A stretch of 61,285 nucleotides of DNA from JAGNLA01 sp964639885 (GTDB lineage: Bacteria; Caldisericota; Caldisericia; JAAYUI01): contig CAZXEH010000010.1 of assembly GCA_964639885.1 (NCBI GenBank), positions 1 through 61,285 of the forward strand, in the 5' to 3' direction. The notes beneath the pieces are model-generated. The model was not told where the DNA came from, did no database searches, and saw nothing but the letters and a program-made list of their open reading frames with translations. Of this stretch, positions 25,050-31,757 are shown piece after piece; positions within the stretch are counted from its first letter, which is position 1, and the number at the start of each line of letters is the position of its first letter. The translations under genes and the position numbers were made by a program.

Positions 25050-27494
25050 CTACTTAGGAGGATAGTAGATGATAATCGTTTTCGATTCAGCGACCCACTC
25101 GACGGATGCTCCGAGAGCCTCTCCAATGAATCTGAGAGGAACAAGGGTTTTGCCTGAAACTATGACCGGTGCTGCTGTCATGATCATTGGCTTTCCGTCA
25201 ACAATGGCTTCCTTTTTTCCGATCCAGACGACTACCTGTTTGGTTCCGAGTGTGTATGTAACCTTCTTCTCTTCAGCGTTCCAGTCAACTCCTGCTTCGA
25301 GAGCTTCACCAATGAATCTGAGAGGAACCATTGTGTTGCCGCCAACCAGCGATGGTGGTACTGTCATGGTTGTTTCGGTGTCATTGATGTAGGCCTTGGT
25401 TGAGTTGACCTGAAGTTTGACCTTTTTGCCAACCTTTGTGGCGCTTATTGTGATCTTTATGAAACCGCCGTTTGTGTTGATTATGATTTCTGCTGGCTTG
25501 TCGTTCCAGTACGGAACTTTGTCGGCAAGGCATCTGATTTCTATAACCACTTCATTTCCGGCAATTGTTCTCTTCGACAGCTCGATCCACTGGCTGTCAC
25601 AAACCGCAGAACCTTCAAGAATTCCGTTTCCGGTATTTTTGATAACGATCTTTTCGGAAACCATTCCTGTTGTGACTTTGCCAAAATCAATTGTCTGTTT
25701 GTCAACAACAATCTTCGGAATGACCTTCTCTTTTCTTAGAACCTGAACCCTCATGTTGCCTGCGTCTGCAACGTAGATGTTTTGAGCATTCACAACAATC
25801 TGACCCGGATGCGAGAATGTTCCAATGTCCTTTGCGTAGTCACCAATGTTTTTCTTCAGGCTCGAAGGAGTTGTCTGACCCATCGAATATTTGAACAAAC
25901 CATCACCACCGAAGACAACCAGTCTGTCGTTGCCTGTGTCTGAAACCATAATGTCACCGGATGGTAGAAGGGCGAATGATTCCGGGTTTGATATTTTTTT
26001 CTGGCCGTCAGGCATGCCGTATGAGTGTTTGTATTTTCCGTTCTGGTCGAAAACTTTTATTGTTCCATCAGAATCGAGTACATGAATTGATCTGTCCATT
26101 GTCACGAGAAGGTCGACAGGTTCAGTGAACTGACCTGCATCGGAACCAAACGATCCAAACTTGAGGATGAAGAAGCCATCTTTGCTGATTCTGTAGATGT
26201 AGCCAAATTCCCTTGAAAGTCCCAGGAATTCTTCGCCAATGCCAGGAACGATCCGGCTTAGCGCTTCCATCTGTGACTCAAACATGAAAGTTGATGTTTG
26301 TGATCCATTTGTACCGAGGGTCCTTACTGATTTTGTACTGTTTGCGTAAATGCAGGCATTTCCTGCGTGGTTCGAGAACAGAACGATTCCCGATGTTGAT
26401 CCGAGTGTTTTGAGGCCTGAAAAACCCTTGCCGGTGAACAACTGAATATCGTTTCTCTTGTTGTCGAGGACTGCGAATCCGTCGTCATTCCTGGAAATCT
26501 GGGCAATCCCTCCGAACTTCATCGGGTCGTTCGAGAATTTACCAAGTGTTGTAATGTCGGTGCCGTTCTTGTCAAGTTTAACAAACTCATCGTTTGTGAA
26601 TGTGAAATACGCTGACTTTGAGGCAACGAACGCCTTGTATCCTCCGATTGAACCTTTGAATGCCTCTAAAGTGACATTGCCAGTCAGATCAAGCTCAACA
26701 AATCCACCTATGTCTGTGGACATGAATGCAATTTTGTTATTGTCGACAAAAGCGACTTCCCCGTACTGCGGGCTAAAGGTGTCAGAAGTGGTGAGCTTGA
26801 ACGATGATTTGACCTTGAACCCGCTATCAAGAAGCGTGAACTGGACGATTGAATTCTTGTTCGGTTCTGGTGGCACTTCGCCTTCACCACCCTCTTTGGG
26901 TTGCTCCATTGTTATTGAAAGGATAATGATGTCGCCGTTCTTGTTAATGTCAAAAGACAGCATGTTTGGCACTGATGGTATTGAACCTGGAAAAACCTTC
27001 TGACCCTTGAAGTTACCTTCCCGATCATATTCGAGCAGGCCAGTTTTTGCATCCAGCACAAACACCGTGAGGTTATCCATCAGCTTGCACTTGAGCGGAA
27101 CAGAGATCATTCCAAGCGATCCAAGCCCGCAGGTGAAGGCCACTTCGCCATCGCTTGAGGCAACAGTAACATTTCTTCCGGCCGGATAGGCGACCATGCC
27201 CGTGTTGATCGAAATGTTCGGACAGAGCTTGTCCATCTCTACAGACTGCGGGACAACTATTGTTTTGAAATATGATCCGTTTTCTGAATATATGAGACCT
27301 TTTCTCGAAGCCTTGTCAATGACGCAGATTCTTCCGATCTCATCGGAACCAATTGCACAAGGGCTTATCATTTCGCCTTCGAGCGGGCCATAACCGATGG
27401 ATGAATATGCGGCATATTCCTGCTCAGCCTTCAATGATCGAAGCTGAGGGACAAACATGAGCAAACACAGCACAAGGCTGACGACTTTTTTCAT
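25050..27494 (-). CDS. Secreted NHL-type propeller protein with tandem copper-amine-oxidase-N1-type domains
   Basis: I start at ATG 27494 because AGGAGG lies four bases upstream and a signal peptide (KKVVSLVLCLLMFVPQL) follows, giving 814 residues. The first 560 residues form one or two beta-propellers. NHL-type blades are clear at about 440-590 (GQFTEPVDLLVTMDRSIHVLDSDG in part, and SHPGQIVVNAQNIYVADAGNMRVQV in part). An ASPM/DUF1573-like domain follows (IDFGKVTTGMVSEKIVIKNTG in part). The end holds two copies of the copper-amine-oxidase-N1-type segment, each with MVPLRFIGEALEAGV or LVPLRFIGEALGASV. It resembles the neighbour at 21747 in its C-terminal module only. It is probably a cell-surface binding protein. 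Confidence 0.78.
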   Translation of the reverse strand: MKKVVSLVLCLLMFVPQLRSLKAEQEYAAYSSIGYGPLEGEMISPCAIGSDEIGRICVIDKASRKGLIYSENGSYFKTIVVPQSVEMDKLCPNISINTGMVAYPAGRNVTVASSDGEVAFTCGLGSLGMISVPLKCKLMDNLTVFVLDAKTGLLEYDREGNFKGQKVFPGSIPSVPNMLSFDINKNGDIIILSITMEQPKEGGEGEVPPEPNKNSIVQFTLLDSGFKVKSSFKLTTSDTFSPQYGEVAFVDNNKIAFMSTDIGGFVELDLTGNVTLEAFKGSIGGYKAFVASKSAYFTFTNDEFVKLDKNGTDITTLGKFSNDPMKFGGIAQISRNDDGFAVLDNKRNDIQLFTGKGFSGLKTLGSTSGIVLFSNHAGNACIYANSTKSVRTLGTNGSQTSTFMFESQMEALSRIVPGIGEEFLGLSREFGYIYRISKDGFFILKFGSFGSDAGQFTEPVDLLVTMDRSIHVLDSDGTIKVFDQNGKYKHSYGMPDGQKKISNPESFALLPSGDIMVSDTGNDRLVVFGGDGLFKYSMGQTTPSSLKKNIGDYAKDIGTFSHPGQIVVNAQNIYVADAGNMRVQVLRKEKVIPKIVVDKQTIDFGKVTTGMVSEKIVIKNTGNGILEGSAVCDSQWIELSKRTIAGNEVVIEIRCLADKVPYWNDKPAEIIINTNGGFIKITISATKVGKKVKLQVNSTKAYINDTETTMTVPPSLVGGNTMVPLRFIGEALEAGVDWNAEEKKVTYTLGTKQVVVWIGKKEAIVDGKPMIMTAAPVIVSGKTLVPLRFIGEALGASVEWVAESKTIIIYYPPK

Positions 27495-27555
27495 AGCGCC
27501 TCCTGATAACAAAAAACCATTTTAGGGCAAAAGCGGTTCAAATGCCAGTAAAGGG

Positions 27556-28188
27556 CTAGAACCTCCAGGAGAGCGACTCAGGCATGTCCGACCCCAGATG
27601 GCTTGTCTGGTTCAGATTTTCCAGAACAAAAGACCCCTGGTCGAAAACAATCGTCGATATCGAGCAATTGTCCATGCCTATGAAGCCAAAATAGTTGTTT
27701 ATATCAACACCAAGAACAACTGGCACCGTTACCCAGAGCCAGCCACCGTGTGTGACGAGGATTATTGTTTTTCCATCTTCGGTTTTGGCAAGCTTCTCAA
27801 GGAAAGCCTTTGACCTGGCGTAAACCTGGGCGATTGTCTCTCCACCTTCAACATTTTCGTTCGGTTTGGAGATGAAGCCGTTCCAAAGCGGGTGTTCAAG
27901 AACCTCCTTGACCGGTTGACCGTCAAAAATGCCACAGGCTCTTTCACGAAGCATTGGATCGGTTTTTGGTTCAAGACCGATGTGTCTTGAAATGATTTTT
28001 GCTGTTTCAAACGCTCTTGAAAGATCAGAAGCATAGACGGCATCAATTTTCTTATTGGCAAAATACCTGCCTACAAGTTCTGCCTGTTTCCTGCCAGCTT
28101 CAGTGAGCGGTGTGTCGTAGTGACCGCAGATGACCTTTTCAGCGTTGCCCTTGCTCAATCCATGCCTGACGATGTATATTTTTACCAT
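27556..28188 (-). CDS. Histidine phosphatase family protein (phosphoglycerate mutase-like)
   Basis: A 210-residue cytoplasmic phosphatase with the catalytic IVRHG motif near the N-terminus, YASDLSRAFETA, the acid-base region RERACGIFDG and the second histidine motif LVTHGGWL. This fits broad-specificity histidine phosphatases (GpmB, CobC and related); the substrate is unknown. An ATG two codons further upstream (28194) is possible. I prefer 28188 because the -10 box TAGAAT ends seven bases before it and there is no ribosome binding site, matching the leaderless layout of other genes here. Confidence 0.85.
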   Translation of the reverse strand: MVKIYIVRHGLSKGNAEKVICGHYDTPLTEAGRKQAELVGRYFANKKIDAVYASDLSRAFETAKIISRHIGLEPKTDPMLRERACGIFDGQPVKEVLEHPLWNGFISKPNENVEGGETIAQVYARSKAFLEKLAKTEDGKTIILVTHGGWLWVTVPVVLGVDINNYFGFIGMDNCSISTIVFDQGSFVLENLNQTSHLGSDMPESLSWRF

Positions 28189-28195
28189 GTTCATG

Positions 28196-28201
28196 ATTCT
28201 A
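28196..28201 (-). promoter_or_regulatory. -10 box of the histidine phosphatase gene, leaderless layout
   Basis: TAGAAT on the minus strand ends seven bases before ATG 28188. No strong -35 box was found. No Shine-Dalgarno sequence precedes either possible start. Confidence 0.4.
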
Positions 28202-28286
28202 GTTGCATTTGTTTGTTTTGCATTAAAAGGTTATTAGCTGTAACATAAACTGGAGGCAGGTTGTCAAATAGTGAAAGGAGGCTGAA

Positions 28287-29270
28287 GTGTACGCAACACG
28301 GATAGTAAAGGGATTTTTTGATCTCGAGGTAAAACCTCTCATTGAGCGTTCGATGCCGGGAACAATGTCCAGGATTGCATGCGGTTTTTTCGTTCCAGAA
28401 TCTGGTTACATAAATCTGATCAACGAGATTGAAGCAAAAGACACCATGCCACCTTTCCAGATTCTGCTTTTTGAGCAGAATGACGATCTTGCGGCAAGCA
28501 TTGATGAGATATTGAAAGTTGGCTTGCCAGAAATTTTTGAAAATTTGAGGGTGACAAAAATTGATGGCGAGGATTTGCCAAAGACTGTTAAAGTGTTTCA
28601 GTGGCAGGATTTCCTCGACCAATTCATAGGGCTTAGAAGACGACCGACCGAACCGATCGGTTATGCAAAGGTTTCTGAGGCTCAGTTCCACTGTCTGCTT
28701 GCCGGACAGATATTCTGGGATCCTGAAATGGAGCTGGCCAGAGCGCAGGGGCAGTGGGATCACATGCCACAGGAAGTATGGTGCTGGCGTTTGCATTGGG
28801 TTTGGAAGAACATAATTCCTAATGAATCAATGGCACAGATGATTAAAGATGATGGCACGGGAATGGCCAGGCTCTCTGTTTACAAAAGGATCGAGTGGGC
28901 TTGCAGACTGGCTTTTCTGTCAGCCAGAAAATACGCTCCTCCGAACCATCTTTTGCTGAAAGTTCTCAGAAACATAACCGATTTTGGTGGTATTGCCGAA
29001 AGACTTTCATGGTGCCTGAATTCTGCCGATCTGTCGGAATCGATCAACCTTTGTGATGAGGTTTTGTGCGACTTGAGGAGCAGGCTCGTTGCAAGAAAGG
29101 TCTTGCCAATCGATCTTGGCTTGACTGATAATGATAAAGTTTGCGATCCAACAAGGATTTCTGATCATTTCTTGTCAGTAGTTCCATCAAATTTTAGAAA
29201 CCAGGCCAGCAGGATTTGCCCGATTGATCTTATAGGTTCGCTTGCCCAGAGTTCAAAATTTGCTCCTTGA
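28287..29270 (+). CDS. DUF4037-like protein, possibly a degenerate nucleotidyltransferase
   Basis: A 327-residue protein starting with GTG 28287 after AAAGGAGG. Its middle and C-terminus follow the layout I know from DUF4037 proteins, which are fused to nucleotidyltransferase domains: VSEAQFHCLLAGQIFWDPEMEL in part, MPQEVWCWRLHWVWKNI in part, then a late RLAFLSARKYAPPNHLLLK. The N-terminal half sits where the nucleotidyltransferase domain should be, but the expected Gly-Ser and Asp-x-Asp catalytic residues are not visible; only the trailing PPFQILLFEQNDD part is similar. It may be an inactive relative or a binding protein. The family call is by pattern memory and would need a profile search. 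Confidence 0.5.
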   Translation: MYATRIVKGFFDLEVKPLIERSMPGTMSRIACGFFVPESGYINLINEIEAKDTMPPFQILLFEQNDDLAASIDEILKVGLPEIFENLRVTKIDGEDLPKTVKVFQWQDFLDQFIGLRRRPTEPIGYAKVSEAQFHCLLAGQIFWDPEMELARAQGQWDHMPQEVWCWRLHWVWKNIIPNESMAQMIKDDGTGMARLSVYKRIEWACRLAFLSARKYAPPNHLLLKVLRNITDFGGIAERLSWCLNSADLSESINLCDEVLCDLRSRLVARKVLPIDLGLTDNDKVCDPTRISDHFLSVVPSNFRNQASRICPIDLIGSLAQSSKFAP

Positions 29271-29294
29271 ACATTGTTTGCCTATTCTTATAAT
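29267..29294 (+). promoter_or_regulatory. Peroxiredoxin gene promoter
   Basis: TTGAAC at 29267-29272 and a consensus TATAAT at 29289-29294 with a 16-base spacer. The -35 box overlaps the stop of the upstream gene. Confidence 0.7.
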
Positions 29295-29296
29295 GT

Positions 29297-29313
29297 TTGA
29301 TAATAATTATCAA
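29297..29313 (+). promoter_or_regulatory. Fur/PerR-type operator, perfect palindrome
   Basis: TTGATAAT-A-ATTATCAA is a perfect 8-1-8 inverted repeat. Its inner 15 bases at 29298-29312 equal the classic 7-1-7 Fur box TGATAATnATTATCA. It begins two bases after the -10 box and covers the predicted transcription start, the expected position for a repressor of the Fur superfamily (Fur, Zur or PerR) controlling a peroxiredoxin. Confidence 0.75.
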
Positions 29314-29326
29314 TTTAGGAGGAACA

Positions 29327-29776
29327 ATGATTTCAGTTGGTTCAAAAGCACCAGATTTCAATCTCAAGGATCATAACGGCAAAGAGCTCAAACTCTCGGA
29401 TTTTCTTGGCAAAAACGTTCTTCTTTCGTTCCACCCACTCGCATGGACAGGAGTCTGTGCCCAACAGATGCAATCCCTTGAAGCAAATATTGACAAGTTT
29501 TCAGGCCTCAATGCAGTGGCTCTTGGATTTTCCATCGACACGGTTCCAAGCAAAAAGGCATGGGCAAAGAGCCTTGATATTGAAAAAACCAGTCTCGTTT
29601 CAGATTTCTGGCCTCACGGCGGATATGCAAAAGAACTTGGAATCTTCAGGGATGGCGATGGTTTTACCGAAAGAGCCAACATAATTGTTGACGAAAAAGG
29701 TTTCGTTAAATGGATCAAGATATATCCCCTTCCGGAATTGCCAGATATAAACGAGGTTCTTCAGACTTTAGCCTGA
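29327..29776 (+). CDS. Peroxiredoxin (AhpC/TSA family, 1-Cys type)
   Basis: A 149-residue thiol peroxidase of the cytoplasm that reduces peroxides. AGGAGG lies just before ATG 29327. The active-site segment HPLAWTGVCA places the peroxidatic Cys at residue 44, with Thr 41. There is no other Cys in the protein, so it is a 1-Cys enzyme resembling the AhpE/BCP-like group and must be reduced by an external thiol. The late Arg in FTERANIIVDE fits the active-site Arg. Regulation by a Fur-family repressor is indicated by the operator upstream. Confidence 0.9.
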   Translation: MISVGSKAPDFNLKDHNGKELKLSDFLGKNVLLSFHPLAWTGVCAQQMQSLEANIDKFSGLNAVALGFSIDTVPSKKAWAKSLDIEKTSLVSDFWPHGGYAKELGIFRDGDGFTERANIIVDEKGFVKWIKIYPLPELPDINEVLQTLA

Positions 29777-29816
29777 GCCATCTTTTTTGCCTACAGCCCA
29801 TCGGTTGCTCTCTGGC

Positions 29817-30797
29817 CTACATCCATCCTCGTTTTTTCATCCAATAGATCATGCCAATCGGTGTTGCCACGATGACCAGGAACGCAATCCCAAATCCGAT
29901 TATATCCGTCCAGAAATCGAGTCTGCCGGATGGGGCGAAAAAGTTCATGCCGAAAAATCCTGTGAGGAAAGATATTGGCATAAAGATTGTGGCGATGGTG
30001 GTGAGGGTTTTCATGATGTCGTTCATGCGGTTGTTGACCACAGAAAGGTAGATGTCGAGCGCGCCTGAAACGATATCCCTCATACTTTCGGTGATGTCGT
30101 AAAGCCTCACGAGGTGGTCGTAGAGGTCACGGAAGTACATCCTGTCGCGTTCATCGATCTGGCTGTGCGGCTCCCTTGACAGTTTGTCAAAAACTTCTCG
30201 CTGGTGGGTGATGTATCGCCTGAGTCCAAGCAGAGTGCGTTTGTAATTGAAGATTTTTGGCAAGACTTCCTTCGAAGGGCTATCGATAATGATTTTTTCG
30301 AGGTCTTCGACCTGTTCATCCAAAGCCTCGACCACATCAAGAAATCCGCCGATTACCTGGTCACAGATTAGGTAAAGGAGGTAATCCGCTCCCTTTTTGA
30401 GCATTTTGGGATCACGGAAGGAGTTGATTCTGATCTTGTCCAGACCTTTCATTTCCTGTTCGTGAATGGTCACCAGATAGTTTCTTCCAAGGAATATGTC
30501 AAGCTCCTTGTTGATCACCTCATTGCTATCAGCGCCAAATTCAAGTGTGTGAAGGACTATGTACAGGTATGCCGTCCAATCGTCGAGCTTGGGAAGGTGA
30601 CACTGGGCCAGTGCGTCCTCAATTGATAACGGGTGGAAGCCGAATTGTTCAGCAAGGATTTCTGTCGGCGTGCCGTCCGGTTCACCTTCGAAATCGACCC
30701 AAAGCAATCCCTTTTCATCCTGAAGCAGCTTTGAAATTTCCGTGGTTTCCGCTTCCCTGATTATGCCTTCCCTTGAAAGAAACATTATCCTGATCAT
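29817..30797 (-). CDS. corA: CorA-type magnesium/cobalt channel
   Basis: A 326-residue protein with the CorA layout: a large cytoplasmic N-terminal domain with helical coiled segments, then two membrane helices at the C-terminus. The selectivity motif Gly-Met-Asn (FFGMNF) ends the first helix and a basic tail (MKKRGWM) follows the second. It mediates Mg2+ (and Co2+) uptake. Its ATG lies six bases after a TATAAA box and has no ribosome binding site, so it appears leaderless. It is divergent from the gene at 30872. Confidence 0.94.
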   Translation of the reverse strand: MIRIMFLSREGIIREAETTEISKLLQDEKGLLWVDFEGEPDGTPTEILAEQFGFHPLSIEDALAQCHLPKLDDWTAYLYIVLHTLEFGADSNEVINKELDIFLGRNYLVTIHEQEMKGLDKIRINSFRDPKMLKKGADYLLYLICDQVIGGFLDVVEALDEQVEDLEKIIIDSPSKEVLPKIFNYKRTLLGLRRYITHQREVFDKLSREPHSQIDERDRMYFRDLYDHLVRLYDITESMRDIVSGALDIYLSVVNNRMNDIMKTLTTIATIFMPISFLTGFFGMNFFAPSGRLDFWTDIIGFGIAFLVIVATPIGMIYWMKKRGWM

Positions 30798-30803
30798 GCC
30801 GAA

Positions 30804-30832
30804 TTTATAACAAACAAACGCATGTGTTTCAA
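30804..30832 (-). promoter_or_regulatory. corA promoter, leaderless layout
   Basis: On the minus strand TTGAAA (30827-30832) and TATAAA (30804-30809) are 17 bases apart. The -10 box ends six bases before the corA ATG. Confidence 0.72.
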
Positions 30833-30836
30833 CACT

Positions 30837-30864
30837 TTGAAATATTTGGCAAAAGGATTAGAAT
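30837..30864 (+). promoter_or_regulatory. Promoter of the gene divergent from corA, leaderless layout
   Basis: TTGAAA at 30837-30842 and TAGAAT at 30859-30864 are 16 bases apart. The -10 box ends seven bases before ATG 30872. This -35 box and that of corA are mirror images separated by four bases, forming TTTCAA-CACT-TTGAAA at 30827-30842. Confidence 0.65.
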
Positions 30865-30871
30865 CAAAAAT

Positions 30872-31402
30872 ATGGATGAAAAAAGGATAACAGGCTCTTT
30901 TGTCGATCTCAGGCTATCAATTCTTGCAGGATCACTCATGCTTTTCTTTGCCCTTTGTGCTGTTTCGGCTTTCTTTTCGTTTTCGTTTTCAACTTTTCTG
31001 GTGTTCCTCATTCTGACGGCAATCCTTGCATGTGCCTTTGTGGCAAGCGTTTTTCTCAAGACAACCGTTGTAATGACCCTTGGCAAAACAGAACGCGTTG
31101 AGGTTTATGGCCCGATCATGAAACGAGAGATCAACGGCCGGATTGGGTATTGGGCTGGAATCCAGCCAACAGGGGGCTATCCGAACATCATCGATTTGAG
31201 ACTGGACATCACGAATCCTGGAAGCAAGCCGATTGTCTTGCTTGAAAGGATACCGGTTGGAGCCGTTCCGCCGATTCTTCCAGTTGCCAATCAAAGATTT
31301 CTGATCCCTCATGACCTGATGTCCGATGCAAATCACCCAGGCCCTCTCTGGAAAATGATTTCACAGCTTCTCGAAAGAGACGGCAAGCCAGTCCAGCCTT
31401 AG
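30872..31402 (+). CDS. Small membrane protein of unknown function
   Basis: A 176-residue protein with two adjacent hydrophobic helices at about residues 15-65 and a soluble C-terminal half (RVEVYGPIMKREINGRIGYW in part, then PIVLLERIPVGAVPP). I do not recognise it. I chose ATG 30872 over GTG 30824 because the upstream GTG lies before the promoter and has no ribosome binding site, while ATG 30872 sits seven bases after a good -10 box. It ends by overlapping the converging gene at 31399 by four bases. It may function together with divergent corA; that is inference. Confidence 0.6.
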   Translation: MDEKRITGSFVDLRLSILAGSLMLFFALCAVSAFFSFSFSTFLVFLILTAILACAFVASVFLKTTVVMTLGKTERVEVYGPIMKREINGRIGYWAGIQPTGGYPNIIDLRLDITNPGSKPIVLLERIPVGAVPPILPVANQRFLIPHDLMSDANHPGPLWKMISQLLERDGKPVQP

Positions 31403-31686
31403 TTTGTGATAAGGTCGATCAGACTCTTTCTGCTGATATTGCCGTGAAAAGTTTCCATCGAAACATTTGATGCCACCTGAGAAACAAAGATCACATCTTC
31501 AGAAAGGACATACCTGGCAAGAAGATTGAAAATGGATTTTGCATCCCTGCAAATTCCACTTCCGCTTGTTATCCAGACGTTTGGCAGTATTTCAACCGAA
31601 TGATTGAGGGACTTGATCACCTCAAAGAACATCTCCCTGCCATCATTAGAAGCGAAATCGAATGTAACCATAAAATATTTCAACAC
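31399..31686 (-). CDS. Small Cas2/SinR-like ferredoxin-fold protein
   Basis: A 95-residue protein with a GTG start at 31686 and an AGGGGTGG-like site upstream. The pattern (a YFMVTFDFAS strand, helix, PNVWITSGS strand, helix, SEDVIFVSQVA strand) resembles the small SinR-family/Cas2-like proteins, which share the ferredoxin-like fold of Cas2. No CRISPR array or other cas gene is in the window, so a CRISPR role is not supported. The function of the stand-alone relatives is unknown. The assignment rests on a weak pattern match. Confidence 0.4.
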   Translation of the reverse strand: MLKYFMVTFDFASNDGREMFFEVIKSLNHSVEILPNVWITSGSGICRDAKSIFNLLARYVLSEDVIFVSQVASNVSMETFHGNISRKSLIDLITN

Positions 31687-31757
31687 TCCACCCCTGGATG
31701 CCTTTTATAAGGATGATAGCGACCGGACTTTAAAGTGAAGTTAATAAATTAGTCACA

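Noticed and set aside
28191..28796. Minus-strand ORF of 201 codons opposite the DUF4037-like gene
   Set aside because: It has no ribosome binding site and no family-like pattern. The plus-strand gene has AAAGGAGG and a coherent domain pattern.
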